Assembly (NCBI GenBank): GCA_024734495.1
Contig: JALMQS010000099.1
Span: forward strand, 96,888,958-96,952,957
Length of the DNA: 64,000 bases
Direction of reading: 5' to 3'
Source of the DNA: Forficula auricularia
Taxonomy: Eukaryota > Arthropoda > Insecta > Dermaptera > Forficulidae
Below the pieces are notes generated by a model, which saw only the letters and a list, made by a program, of their open reading frames with translations, was not told the DNA's origin and searched no databases. A program made the position numbers and the translations under genes. Below, in pieces: positions 49,012 through 61,975 of the stretch. The first letter of the stretch is position 1. The number at the start of each line of letters is the position of its first letter.

Positions 49012-49330
49012 CACACCGGGGAGTAATTAAATTCGAAGCATTGTTCTACGAGCGGGCATAATTCCTAATGAGAATACTTTGCATTATTCGAGGGTGGCAT
49101 TCCAATGGGGCGCCCCTTTGCCGCTGCCGCGCTAGGAAAAATAGTGCCAAGCACCTGGCTACGTCAATCCACCCCCACTAGCCCCCCCCCCCCTCTGTAC
49201 CCGAAACAAAACAATTTCCAATCTCCCTGAATTCTAGGGAACATTTTTGGAAAAAACAACAAACACTTCTCGTAAAGTAGCAAAGAAACAATCCAGATTT
49301 GTTGCCAGGGAGAAAAAAAAAGCACATCCA
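48290..49330. other. longest repeat-poor, GC-richer island of the large intron
   Basis: About 1 kb of mixed sequence with tacgggcctcgcaaaatcta, attactgcgcttcattaaat and tggctacgtcaatccaccc. It has a (CA)n/(TA)n run at 48978-49012 and C-runs at 49184-49194. There is no repeat family and no open frame with a domain. Best candidate for conserved non-coding DNA in this intron. Confidence 0.4.
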
Positions 49331-49385
49331 ATGGAATTTTACATTCTCAACGGCCTATAAATTTACCAGAAATAATTCTTTACTT

Positions 49386-49546
49386 GACATACTGTAGATG
49401 TTAAATCTTGTATTTTTGTGATTCATTTTATTAAAGGTTGAAATTTTGTTTATATCACACATTTTAATTAATTATAATTATTTATTGAACACAAACAACA
49501 AATAGTTATATTTAATTATGTGTGATATACACAAAATTTCAACCTT
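49386..49546 (-). mobile_element. hairpin-plus-tail element, family B copy B4
   Basis: Exact 13-bp duplication TAATTCTTTACTT (49373-49385, 49547-49559). The left tail (tactgtagatgttaaatctt) is diverged. Arms aaaggttgaaattttg and its complement. Confidence 0.88.
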
Positions 49547-49804
49547 TAATTCTTTACTTTTTATTAATGTAGAATTAGTAATTAGTAAATTAAATAATTC
49601 ATATAATTACTAAATCTTACAAATGAATAAATACTTATTCATATATCTTTTAAGATAGATACTTTACTATTTTAAAGGTAGGTTTTTAATTTTAATTTTT
49701 AATTAAATGAATCACGCAAGTAGAATAATTTATCAAATAATTATGACATTGTACATATCTAGAAATTATTTTATTATTTTTGAAAAAAGGGAGAAATGAT
49801 AAAT

Positions 49805-49870
49805 GAGCCCTTCAGGAAGGATTCGAACCAGCGATCTTACTTGGCAATCATTTGAGTTTTAAAAGCAACC
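49805..49870 (-). repeat. tRNA-like fragment with perfect B box
   Basis: Minus strand gctggttcgaatccttcctg. No closed acceptor stem. SINE remnant likely. Confidence 0.4.
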
Positions 49871-50118
49871 TTCATACAGAATTTCAAGTAGAATTTTAGT
49901 ATCAGTAGTTCCGAAGAAATCGTGATCTTTTAAAATAAAACCATTTTTGTGTATAATTTTTGAGTTTTTAGCTTTTTCATCTATCTTTGGACAATATTTC
50001 CATAGGAACATATCTAATAAATTTAATTTAGGTTTTAATTTTGAACCTCTTTTTTATTAACAGTTTTGTTCCAAAATCAATAGAGAGAGTTTATCATTTG
50101 ATTTCATATAAACAAAGT

Positions 50119-50390
50119 TAGAGCACCGAGCGATGCTCGGAACTTTTTGCCTCTAAATAGTTTAAGTTTCAAAATCTCAAAGCTCCTGCGACTTACCGAA
50201 GTCGAAATATGGACGATTAAAATATTTATTTTGCGACATGACTAATTTACACCCTCTTCCTTTATTTCAATCGGATTAAAATTTATACACGACTAATAAC
50301 TCATGAGACTTGATAAGTTCATCAATTTTTAGTGAAATTGTTAGAGCCGTTTTCAGAAAGAATTGCTCATTTAATAATATAACATAAAAA
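50119..50390 (+). mobile_element. H-family element, copy H5 (short)
   Basis: agcaccgagcgatgctcgg at the start, agagccgttttcag and gaattgctcatttaataata at the end. Confidence 0.6.
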
Positions 50391-51357
50391 ATAATTAAAT
50401 TCTTTATTTTTCTTTTATAAAATTCTTATAAAATAAACCAGACATCCAGTATAAATTTTATTCTTTTCCAATTTATACCCGCTATAGCACTTAACTATAT
50501 TAATATTCTACCTTATTAAATTAAATTTAATCAATGGTTAACCATTCATAATAATTCCTATTTTTTATTCTTTTTTTAATAAAATATAAATAAATTCAAT
50601 TGGAATTTATGAAATTTCATTTTTTTTTTTATTTGTTTAGTGATTGAAATTCTTTTTGAATTCAATAACCATAGAAAGTGTTTTTGATATAAAATAATAT
50701 TGGCACTTTTCTATGTATGGGTGTAATCATGTGACAAAAAAAATACCTTTAGTAAAGTGGCTTTTAGATAAAATAAAATAAAAAAATATATTTATATTAA
50801 AATTAGAGGCGAAAAAAGAGTAGCAATTGATGGGTTTTGATATAAATCAGAGCCGCCTCCCTTTTATTTATCCCCCAAGCAATGACCTGGTCCATTAACT
50901 AATAAAAAGAATTTATCCATATACTAAAAATAATACAATTTTTGTTCAGCATGAGAAAAAATATTCATAGAGGCTCGAAATTTATTTTATTTTTATCATA
51001 CACGCTTGATAAGCATTTTCAGAATAAAAATTCCACCCCTAGAGTGTGGTATTTGATTACTCCACGTGTTATTCTAATACCCCAGAATAGTATTAAAATA
51101 TAATTAATAAAAGAAATGATTGCATTATTACAAATACAAAGACAATTAATATATTGTATTAAACATCGTAATTTAAATCAAATAAATAAAAAAAAAAAAA
51201 TAGGAGGTAGGCGTTTAAGAACATATTAAAATTTAAGCTCAGAATGAATCTAAAAAATATATGAATAAATAATGTATAAGTATATGTAAATAAGAAATTT
51301 TGATACTTAGATATTCATATTAATTTGTTAAATGCTAACAATTGCTGAAAATTTCAG

Positions 51358-52616
51358 GACCATTAGCCTAACCTCACATGCCTCCAAAATCCTAACCAAA
51401 ATAATCCAAAGAAGAATAGAACAAAGAGTTGAAGAAAATCTGGGGAAGACCAGTTCGGCTTTAGAAGAAACAGAGGCACCCGAGTAAGCAATTCTCTCTC
51501 TTAGACTAATAATAGAAAGGGCTTTTATCAGGGAAGAATCTGTCTACATCGGATTCATAGACCTAGAAAAAGCATTCGATAACGTCAATTGGGAAATTAT
51601 GTTTAAAATATTAAAACAGGCGGGAATAAAATTCAGAGAGAAGACTAATCTACAATCTATATCAAAACCAGACGGCAATTATAAATATTGGTGATGAACA
51701 AAGAGAAGCCAAAATAAAAAAAGGTGTAAGACAAGGATGTGTGCTGTCACCCATGATTTTCAACTTATACATAGAAGAAGCGATTAAAGAATTCAAAGAC
51801 AAAATTGATACAGGTATAGAAATCCAAGGTCAAAAGATCGCTATGTTAAGATTTGCCGATGACATTGCCCTTCTAGGAAGCAATAAAAAAGAATTAGAGG
51901 ACGCCTTGAATGGAATTAACCAAATCCTAATAGAAGAAATCAAAATGAAAATAAACAAGAATAAAACCAAGGTCCTAGTATGTACAAAAAAAGAACAAAC
52001 GAGACAGGAATGCATCAAAATTAACCAAGAAAACCTAGAAGGAGTTAAGGAATTCCGCTACCTAGGAAGTAAAATAACATGGGATGGGAGGAGCAAAAAC
52101 GAAATTAAATCAAGAATTGCCCAAGCAAAAATGGGGTTTAATTCAAAACAAAAACTACTATGCTCCTCCTCAATCAGCTTAGCAAACAGGAAGTTGCTAT
52201 TGAAGACATATGTATGGAGCATAGCCATGTACGGGTGTGAAACCTGGACAATTGGAAAAGCGGAGAGAAAGAGATTGGAGGCTTTCGAAATGTGGTGCTA
52301 CAGAAGAATGATGAATATCAAATGGATGGATAAAATCACAAATGAAGAAGTTCTTGGAAAAATCGGAGAAAGAAGAACCTTGTGGAAGAGTCTGAAGAAG
52401 AGAAGAGGTCAGATGATGGGGCACACACTGAGACATGGGGGACTGCTTAGGGATATCTTGGAGGAGGTGGGAAAGAAAAGGGGAAGGGGAAGACCCAGAT
52501 TAGAATATTTCAACCAAATAATTGGGGATATGGGATGCCAGACATTTAGAGAGGTTAAACAGCTGGCGGAGGACAGAGTCGAGTGGAGACGGATTGTTGC
52601 ATCAAACCAGTCTTAG
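51358..52616 (+). mobile_element. broken non-LTR retrotransposon (reverse transcriptase part)
   Basis: Reverse-transcriptase motifs in order: RTISLTSHASKILTKII (51359), DQFGFRRNRGT after a frameshift, FIDLEKAFDNVNW with the first catalytic Asp after a further frameshift, KGVRQGCVLSPMIF, FADDIALLG with the catalytic Asp pair, then FRYLGSKI and a C-terminal region YGCETWTIGKAERKRLEAFE. The last 291 codons are open to a stop at 52614-52616. The 5' endonuclease is missing, and frameshifts plus an in-frame stop make it non-functional. It resembles RTE-like or related arthropod LINEs; the clade is not certain. Confidence 0.85.
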
Positions 52617-52648
52617 GACATTCATACTCAATTTGTTAAATCCTAAAA

Positions 52649-52724
52649 ATTAAATATTACAAAAACAATAAGACATATTCCCATGAAATATCAGTAATAC
52701 TTTATTGTTTTTGTAATATTTAAT
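52649..52724. repeat. inverted repeat just after the LINE fragment
   Basis: attaaatattacaaaaacaa pairs with its complement at 52702-52724. It may be the LINE 3' end or a separate fold-back. Confidence 0.7.
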
Positions 52725-53546
52725 TGATAGTAATTTACAATGTAATATGAATAGCTACTTATCAAATTTCAAATTTAACTTGAAATTAATCGAATACTTT
52801 ATTTATGTAAAGTAATTGTATTTCTTTCTTTGAATAATACAATATTTACGGTATATTAGATAAATGTAATAAGCCGGCCAAATGCGATTCGGACCGCTTC
52901 TAACCTATAAGTTCCAAAATACTCAGATATCAAATTCTTTTTTATTTATTGTTGATAGGAAAGAATGAGTGAATTCGTGGGATATTTTTCTAACTTCAAA
53001 TTAAGAATTTTCTAAATGCCATCAGGTACAAAAATCACTGTTTTGGGTCTCTCTCAGCCCTCACACCGTTATTTTAAAGAGAAATAAATTAAAAAATTAA
53101 GTCTAAGGATCTATGTAATATCTAATACCATATGATAATTTTTATTTTAAACCCTACCAAAAATTGACCCTTCCTAAAATAATAATTTGAACAAAATTAT
53201 AATAACATTTTTAATTTTAGAAAAATAAATACAACATATGCCGTAACTGGTAAATTTCAAGTTGGTATATCTTATTTCCACGGAATTTAAACGGAACCCT
53301 ACAAATTGTCAAATTGTCTTAAACATTGAAATGACTATCGACATATTTGACACCTCAAAGAGTAGGATCATTTTTCCAAAGATTAAAGCTATAATAGATA
53401 ATCAAAAGTATTTTTAATATATTTATAACTAGGCTTCGAGCCTGTATATATTCCTACTAAATAAATGAATTATAAATTAATAAAAAAATATATAAAATTA
53501 CGTATATGAAAAAATTGATTGCTATGTACCATAATAGATCAGGGGT

Positions 53547-53620
53547 TCCTCAACTTTTTTAGTCCGAGGACACCCTCTTGAACAATATTTTTTTTGCGGA
53601 CCCCATTCTAACCCTAGGCA
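53547..53620. mobile_element. hAT-like terminus
   Basis: caggggttcctcaactttt followed by gcggacccc, the pattern of many animal hAT ends. The matching other end was not found. Confidence 0.5.
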
Positions 53621-53939
53621 TTTTAGGTCGTTCATGAGACTTAATTTCCAGCTCAATAATCTCATAGGCTACGCGCTTCTTGGCTCGTTTTCTTGAACTA
53701 TTTGCAACCATTTTTAATAATTTTTACAGTTTAAGAATCGCTATAACAGATAAACGAAATAATAGCTAATTATACACTATACAGTGGAAAATTGTTTTCT
53801 TTTTTTTAATTCGATAATAAAACAGGTGTTGTTGACATTTCTAGATATAAAATTTAATTTAGGCGCTTATAAAAGTTGAATTATACATGTATTAATAAAT
53901 CACCAGAGATCTGACTTTTGATTATGTAATAATTTAAAA

Positions 53940-54070
53940 ACTATGAGCAGTAGATCTGACCGAAATGTACCTTTAACACTGGGTTCAATAAAACACCTTT
54001 AATGAGACGTTTCGGCCTAAATTTTATTTGGCCATCTTCAGTCAATTAGGCTAAAAATTTTTTTACAAAT
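53940..54070 (-). mobile_element. single-armed hammerhead element
   Basis: A hammerhead with a gaacccagtgtt-type flank. No second arm and no target duplication identified. Lies only about 450 bases from the PBC exon. Confidence 0.55.
53996..54050 (-). ncRNA. hammerhead ribozyme near the PBC exon
   Basis: On the minus strand: CTGAAGA, an extra T, stem II GGCC with GGCC (perfect, 12-base loop), GAAACGTC. Stem I pairs TGA with TCA and more. It is on the exd sense strand, so it would be in the primary exd transcript. Confidence 0.8.
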
Positions 54071-54469
54071 GGATGTTAATTGATATATTTTTTATAAAAA
54101 ATTATAAGTTGACCAAGTTGGTTATTTAGACTTACAGTTATACACAAAATGCGGTACACATATGTGATCGAACCAAGCCTTGTCAAAAATAAAAATTTCT
54201 TTTAGCTTCATGCGAATTTTTAACGTGCCTGGACCCAAAAGTTTCAGAATGAAAGTAATGAGTTTATATAAATCTTTTCTATATATTACATTATAATTAG
54301 ATATTTGACCCTTATGTGAGGTCATAATATATCCCATCATTATTTATTTACAAACAGAAAATCCAAATTAGAATCTAATTACTTTTAAATCACATGCATT
54401 TTTTCATTCAATCAAATTATACAAATTCTTATTAAAAAAAAAAAAAAAAAATTTTCAAAAAAGTTTCTA

Positions 54470-54727
<258 letters not shown>

Positions 54728-55238
54728 TTAAGGGTTACTCCCGGGTGACAGCTACTGTGTCGTCGACACCGGCCCTCGGACAGAGTGGGACACCCTGAAG
54801 ACCACTAGCTGTCAGGCCAGCTTTGATCTCGGCCCGAAAACAACCCCTTCAAAACAAAGGGAAGGCAAATTTCCCAAATATCAGCACAAGATTAGAGCCA
54901 CCTGAGGTGAAACCTGAGAATTGCCAAACAAACTGACAGCCGAACTGAAAGACAAAGTCCGGTGTCGGTCATTCTAACATGCAAAGGACGTAAAACGTAC
55001 CTTTATGGATCTAAAGTACTAAGGGCAAAGAGATTTTTATAATCTAAGTTCAAGTAATTAAATAAAACAAAAGCACCCACTAACACATTTGAAGGTGACC
55101 AACTAAACTTCTTTCTAATTTTTATTATCCCTTTAAATTTACTTTTTTACACTTTTACTTGTAACTTGTGTTACTTTTGAGTGTCATCACATATGATTTC
55201 ATTAGTTTTTTTTTTTTTTTTTTAAGGGAAATGATATA

Positions 55239-55639
55239 CAGTCCACTCTCGATAGCTCGAATTTTTCGATAATTCGAACTCTTTAGCTGTTAACTTCGGT
55301 AAATCGAAAAAATTCTGTGTATTTTGATACGCTCGATAAATCGAAATCATTTTCCTAACAAGAGGGGGTGAGAACGTTCTATAATTCGAACTAGACCACT
55401 TCCCTCTTTATAATTCGAATTTTTTCTAGCAATATTATCTATTGCAATGTTGGTGTTAATACATATGTACTTTTTTTATTCTTTTTTGTCGTTTTCATTA
55501 TTTTTTACTTTTTTATTTGAGGGTATATATAAAATTTATGTAAGAGCTCATACATATTTTTAAAAATATAATAAAAAACTCTTAACAATTCGAAATTTTC
55601 TTGTAGTCCCTTGGATTTCGAATTATCCAGAGCCGACTG
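55239..55639. mobile_element. pogo/Tc1-like MITE
   Basis: Ends CAGTCCACTCTCGATAGCTCGAA-type and, at the right, the complement of CAGTCGGCTCTGGATAATTC (18 of 23 matching). Flanked by TA on both sides (55237-55238, 55640-55641). Repeated ttcgaa/ttcgat motifs lie inside. Confidence 0.85.
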
Positions 55640-56439
55640 TATATTATGTTCCCAAGTTTGGCCTAGCACATAGTAAATACATATAAAATTGTTTTCTAAT
55701 AAACTAACTACTATTACAGCCCCCCACCAGCTCCATGACGCACCCCCCCAAATTTAATGAAAAGTAACCCCCTCCCATTTTATTCGGTTCTAAAGAATTA
55801 GAAGATCTTTTTATTAACTTTTGTTGAAGTTATAAGACTTGACCGCTTTTATTTTTAGCATATAATGCTAAAATTCAACAATTTTCAACCCTCTCAGAAA
55901 TTTAAATGACCCACTTTGCGTCTTAACCCCTTCCCCATTCTGTGGGCACCCCTGACTATTACCAAAAAGTATTTCCTCTTGTAATTCTGAGAAGGGAGGT
56001 ACTTGTGTTCATAACGTGTTCCTTTTTATCATAAATAGTTGGTTACCTTATAAATTTAGACCCTTAATTAAAGGTACTTAAGTATTTAACAATAATTCTT
56101 ACTTAAAACTAATAAATTAATAAATTTTTATTAATACAAAAAATAATAAATAACTTCCACATTCACTTAAGTACAGCTCTATTGTCCCAACAATTTTATA
56201 TACTTTGGTGTATTTATAAATAAATAATTTATTATAAATTTAGGATCAAATCGAAAATATATAGTGTAGATTGATACACTACAAGGATACGCCACTGCTT
56301 TCACTTAAATTATTTTATAAAAATAAGTGAGAATTGTTCAGAGGTATTTTGTATGAATCTAAGGATACCAATGTAAATTACAAGGATTGTAAAAGAAGAC
56401 ATGGGTGAATTGTATGTAGGTATGTATGTATGTGTGTGT

Positions 56440-56830
56440 GTTTTATTCTACCTTGGTCAATTGGACGTGCATCTCTCTCTCTCTCTTTTGTCTTGTTTTT
56501 TCAATAAATAATCCGCTATTTTGCTTTGTTTATTATTTGCTATGAAACGTTGTATGTATTCTGGCTGCATGTCTTGAGTGAGTGACAGTGTTTTCCGCGA
56601 CCGGCGGGCCACAAGCCGCCCTGTATATACGTATACGATCATCGTCCACGTCCATCGGGCATCGTCTGCATAAAACCCCCGAAGGCTCACCCCCCGCACA
56701 GGAAAGCCCTTTGTGGCTGCTATCGGGCCTCTCTGTGATAAACTGTCACTGTTATCCGCTCGGAAGGCTTTGTCTCTGCCCCGAAATCCGCCCCCGCAAA
56801 CCCCTCTATTATATTATACCGCTGTCGCAA
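56440..56830. other. GC-richer, repeat-poor island
   Basis: Contains gtccacgtccatcgggcatc, cctgtatatacgtatacgat and a (CT)n run. Open frames on both strands lack domains. Candidate regulatory DNA. Confidence 0.35.
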
Positions 56831-57240
56831 GCTTCAGAAAACAATTGCGTATGAATTTTATGGAATTAATTTTTTTTTAGTTTTTTTTTTTTTTTTTTTA
56901 AATAAAACCAGCCAGAAAAGCCTAGAAAGGGAGAGAATAACCATCCCTCTCTTTAAGGGAGAGGGATATATCCAGTTTACCCGGAAACACGGGTGTGACT
57001 TCCGGATAAGCCTTACAATACAATCATTGTATAATTTCAAATTATTCGTCTTTTTAATTTAAAAAAAAAAGTTTGAATGAGCTATAGGTATAGCAAACCC
57101 CTTAGTTCTTCTTCTCTCAATTGAAAAGTTTTATTTTTTATATTAGTTATTAAAAATTTAGATTTATAATATTCAGCCCAAGCTATTGATATTAAAAGAG
57201 AAAAAATATAATCTTTAGAACAAATTCTAAGATTTTAGTT

Positions 57241-57760
57241 GAAATATTATTAAATTGCGATATCAGAGGGGATTGTTAGTTCTCAGGTTCGACTCCTGAG
57301 GGGATGAATCCCTCCCGTATGGAAATAAATCGATTTTAGAAATATGTTTTTATATATTTTTGAAAATATATTAAAAATATAAAATTTTTGTGTTAAATTT
57401 ATATATAAATTATGTTTTCTATATATTCTTAAAATAAAATTATTTTTATGTTGTATTATAAATTTTATATAAATTTAACACAAAATTTTTATATTTTTAA
57501 TACATTTTCAACAAATATATAAAAAAACATATTTCGAAAATCTATTTATTTCCATACGGGCTCTGATATCGCAATTTAATAATATTTCTTCTAAAATCTT
57601 AGAATTTTACTAAAGATTAAATTCTAGAATTTAATTTTTAGGACAAATTCTAAGATTTTATTAGAAATATTAAATTGCGATATCAGAGGGGATTGTTAGT
57701 TCTCAGGTTCGACTCCTGAGGGGATGAATCTCCTCTGATATCGCAATTTAATAATCTAGT
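57241..57760. repeat. duplicated hairpin with tRNA T-arm; one copy filled, one empty
   Basis: aaattgcgatatcagagggg, then attgttagttctcaggttcg and actcctgaggggatgaatc, occurs at 57255-57310 and again at 57664-57729. In the second copy it continues at once to the complement (tcctctgatatcgcaattta). In the first a 247-base palindromic element separates the two arms. TCAGGTTCGACTCCTGA forms a perfect tRNA-type T-arm. Confidence 0.85.
57314..57560. mobile_element. palindromic element inserted in the first copy
   Basis: Ends cccgtatggaaataaat and atttatttccatacggg. AT-rich arms (attttagaaatatgttttta and complement). The neighbouring empty copy confirms that it is an insertion. The target duplication is short and ambiguous. 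Confidence 0.8.
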
Positions 57761-57944
57761 ATCATAAAGATTAAATTCTTTCTCTTTTAAAATACATTGG
57801 TTAATCTGAACCCCGAGCTGAAAATCCGGGACATATTTTTACTTTTATATGTATATATTAGATTAATTTATATTGCTTGAACTATTTCAGATTATCTCAT
57901 AATTTAAATTTTATTTAATTATTAGTTAATTTATTTATTTATAA

Positions 57945-58410
57945 CTAGCTGACGCCCGGGCCTTCGCCTAGCCCCTGGCGGGGAGCGTCTCATTTTATGG
58001 TTAAAATTTATATAGATAATAGCTGACCCGACCAAGCGTTGCTGTGGCTAGCTCTTTTGCTTCACTACTAAACCACTGGACGTATCGAAACTATATTCAA
58101 TAGGTATTAAAACAGTAAATGCATTATATATTACTTGTCAAAATTGTTCCCTTAGCCAAAAATAAAATTGACAGTTGTAAGATTTCCAAAAAGCTATTAT
58201 CGCTCATCTTGTTTGTTTGATTTTACCCCCCAGAGAGACGCTGGCTTTGTTTCCTCAAAAAAAATATTTTTTACATGCCACAGGTGTGATATCTATTAAA
58301 ACAATATATATAAAAACACTCGTGTATTTGAATGGAATGTTGTCTGAAAATTTCAAAGAAATTGGTGAAGAACTTTCAGAGATCCTTCAACGTATCACTT
58401 AAGCGTAACA
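57945..58410 (+). mobile_element. M-family repeat, copy M1
   Basis: taactagctgacgcccgggc and agctgacccgaccaagcgtt near the start (two nested starts), then gccacaggtgtgatatct and cgtatcacttaagcgtaaca. Inverted relative of M2 at 39292-39484. Confidence 0.7.
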
Positions 58411-59091
58411 GTACATTTTTATTTATTTATAATAAAGTACCTACTAAAGACAATAATATTTAGAAAACTAATATTTTCTTGCTAGAGGGTTAAAGAAAAT
58501 TGATTTTTTTTAAGAAATAAAAAAAATTGCAAAAATATGATAATTGTTTGAGTAGTTATTGTTGTTGTTGTTGTTTTTGTTGTTAACTGAGACGTTATCT
58601 GTTCTGTTTTGTAAATTATCAAGCCATATTAGATAATGCCTGTGGAGTTTTTTTCCCTCCCCCTATATATATGTATATCCCCCTCTAAATGTTTACGTAT
58701 ATGACTTTACGAAGAAACAAAACACGATTGGACTTCCAAATGAAGTGATAAAAAACAAACAGATAGACATTTAAATCCGGTTTTTATTTTTTTTATTTTT
58801 ACTTTTATTAGGAAAAACTGGCTCAACAGGTGTTTCAAAAAATTTTTTTTTAATCCAATTAATCTAATGAGTTATAAATTCTTGGATATTGTGTGTTTTG
58901 CTCCTATCTCTTCGTCTTCAATAAACTTTTATTGAAAATTGATTTATTTATTTATTTCTATCTACCATAATTCATTCAATGACTCTATTCTATAATCTCA
59001 TTTGCAAAACACTTATTTTTTTGATTTATTTATTATTTAATTAATCGATTTTTTATGACAAGGAATGAAATATTTAATTAATCATTTAAAT

Positions 59092-59418
59092 AAAAATAAT
59101 TAAGACTAAAAAGTAAAAAAATAAATTATATTTTAAAAAAACTAAAAAAACACGCTTCTAAAAAGTACAAATTAATGTAATACTTAATCAAAAAGCGGGG
59201 AGCACTTTGTCGAAATTAATTAAAAGTTTCACTGGCTTTCACGCCCCACACTTTTTGATTAAGTATTAAATTATTTTGTACTTTTTAGAAGTTTGTTTTT
59301 TAGTTTTTTTAAAATATAATTTATTTTTTTACTTTTTAGTCTTAATTATTTTTATAGAGTAATGTTTGCGGAATTTAACAGAATAAAATGAATTTATTTT
59401 TATTATTTTTAAATAATT
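59092..59418. repeat. inverted repeat with one-sided extension
   Basis: Arms pair 59095-59190 with 59255-59350 (gactaaaaagtaaaaaaata and complement). TCATTTAAAT at 59082-59091 and 59419-59428 is a possible 10-bp duplication enclosing a right-only tail. Part of the tail (gagtaatgtttgcggaattt) is repeated once more at 59457. Confidence 0.6.
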
Positions 59419-60529
59419 TCATTTAAATTGAGTAAGTAAACAATTATTTTTATAGAGAAATGTTTGCGGAGTTTAACAGAACAAAAGTCACATTGATACA
59501 TAGATAATACATACATACAGGTGAAGCTAATATAAAGCGTGTAATAATTCATAATTTTTATAAAAAATAAATAAATAAAACCGGGTTCAAAATTATATAA
59601 ACAAAACAAATAAACACAAATAAAGAAATAAACAGGTTCATAAACAAAGAAGTTATGGGTGAACATACTTAAAAAAAGGTCCAATACCAATGATATTTAG
59701 TTTTTTACCAATCGGAAACTATATTGAACACAATGAAAAAAAATAATCAAAATCGGTTAACAATTGGCGAAGAAATCGAGTAGCATAGACACAAAAAAAA
59801 ATTCAGTCGAATTGAGTGAGAACCTCCTCATTTTTTGAAGTCGGTTAAAAATGGAAGCAATTTTGTTCTGGAAATTTTATCTAAATTGTATTATTTTATA
59901 TATATTTAACATTAAAATTACTAAGGAATTGTGTTATATGCAACAAATTTCAATTATCAAAATGAAATAAGCATTATAAATTGCCTGTTTCTTGGCAAAG
60001 TTGTATTCACAAGTGTTTAAAATGTATACAAAAAGGGTACACCGATAATATTTGTAGAGTGATTCACTTTGGTTGGTGAACTATTCTTATATAAAGAGAG
60101 CAAGCGTATTTCGTATCAACCATCATCAGGAAAATCTCACCATATAAGAATAAGAGTGGTATCGGAGAAGAAGAAGAAGGGTTTATAGGCAGCCCTTGGG
60201 CGTTGAAGGGCTGATTCAAGTGTTTGCATAGAGGAGAGGAGGGCACTATGAATTGGAAGAATTCTTTCTTCAAGTACACACTTCAAATGAACCAAGCCAA
60301 TACCTATCTATTCGTTTAACCTTTTAAAAGAGGGAGGGGGTGTCTTTCGAGGACTCTTTATTAATGAATTTGCAAACATGTCATCCACAGGAAGGGTAAA
60401 ATAAAAAAAGGGCGAAACTTTTCAAAAGAAGACATTTTAAAAAAGTTTTCAAGAGATGTTTATTTTTGGCACAAAGTAGAAGAAAAACGAAAAGAAGGAT
60501 TCAATCAGGCAGGATAAACTGATAAGAAT

Positions 60530-60980
60530 CTAATAGTAGCGAGGCGAGCGTGGGTGGGTTCAATAAAAGACGCGCGCGCGCCCCCCTCAGGGGTGAAAAG
60601 GAAGACGAAAAAGAAGAGAACAAGTCAATTTTATTTGGCTGACAACAAAAGAGAACAATTAAACGGATCTATATCTATTTTCAGTGTGTCTATATATGTA
60701 TAGGGGGAATGAAAAAGAAAGAAATCTCGATATGTATGTATGTATGTCTGGGCTCTTCACATACTGCTGACTTAATAGACTGCAAAATAAATAATAAAAA
60801 ATAGGTCAGCTCCATTCTGCAGTGCAGCAGAGAAGAGGAATCGATAGGAGGACGTTAAGAACAAGGGCGCACGTCTTATTAGAATGGGGCGACAAGAAAA
60901 AAAAACTCGATCAACCCACCTTAGCTTCAAAAAAAAGAGGGGGGTTCACCTTTTACCCAATCAAAAAAAAATCCCTCTAA
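60530..60980. other. GC-richer, repeat-poor island
   Basis: Includes gacgcgcgcgcgcccccc, (ATGT)n near 60730 and ccattctgcagtgcagcag. No coding support. Confidence 0.35.
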
Positions 60981-61778
60981 AATTGTCTCCGTTTCAATAA
61001 TTCCGTTTTATACAGTTTATCGACACTTTGGAGTATATTGATGAAATAAACTAATAATTTGCGAAACCTTTTGGTTAGACCTCTATAATAGAAATTAAAA
61101 ATTAATTTAATAAATATTTTTTGAAAATAACCTCGTATAATTGACAATTTTTGGAAGTGAAACTTCTTTTGTTTGAATTTTTTCGTTACAATAAAGGGGA
61201 AATGACCTAATAGAGGGGGAGAGACAAGCCTTGATTTTAAAATAATTTAAATGTTCTTAATTTAAATAAATTTTATTTGTCGTAAACAATTAGTGGGATT
61301 TAAAAGAATAATTTAAATTTCCTAATTTTAATCAATTTTATTTATCATGAACTATTAATGTGTTTTAAAATTAAAGAGTCACTTCCCCAATGAGCTTATA
61401 TGGATGAGGCTCACAGTTTTTTTTTATTCATGATTTAGGGGCCGTCCATAAATTACCTCAAACAAATTTCATGATTTGTAGACCCCCCTCCGCCTGTGTC
61501 ACATTTTCATTGAGCCCCCCTGTATTGTGACGTCACACTATCACTATTATATCCTATAAGTGAATAATTGTAGAAAATTTAAATGTTTTTGCCAAAAATT
61601 GTTTGCTTACAATTTTTTGTCTAGATTTATTTTACCTACATTTTCAGGTTAGAATAATAATAACCTGAAATCTAAAAAATATAATATTTCATTGTTCACA
61701 TCCATAATCAAATATTTAAATGGATCGTAGGGAGTTGGACCAGAATTTAAATCAAACTCAAAGTTTCTTAATTAAATA

Positions 61779-61820
61779 GGCCAAACGTTTCGTCACTAAT
61801 TATCGACTTCCTCAGTGGCC
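61779..61820 (-). ncRNA. hammerhead ribozyme, isolated
   Basis: On the minus strand: stem I GGCCA pairs perfectly with TGGCC. The core is CTGAGGA, an extra A, stem II GTC with GAC, GAAA, ACGT-type residual stem III and U at the cleavage position (GTT). No partner arm found nearby. Confidence 0.8.
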
Positions 61821-61909
61821 CATTTTATAAAATGTTAAATGTTTTTTTTTTGGAACTATTTGAAATAAAGGATAATAAATTGAAAATTTAAAGATCCTTA
61901 AATTTTGAA

Positions 61910-61975
61910 GTCGATATTTATGAAAATACTCTAAATTTTTGAAATTTTAGGGATGCGCATGGGCCGCACGCCACT
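61910..61975. mobile_element. hAT-like right end
   Basis: atgaaaatactctaaat and gaaattttagggatgcgc, then gccgcacgccactg; same family as 17583-17790. Confidence 0.5.

Noticed and set aside
51358..52616. Functional reverse-transcriptase gene
   Set aside because: The frame is broken at least twice with an in-frame stop, and the endonuclease is missing.
58217..58402. 61-codon plus-strand gene
   Set aside because: The same reading occurs in the inverted M2 repeat at 39292-39484, so it belongs to the M repeat family and has no known domain.
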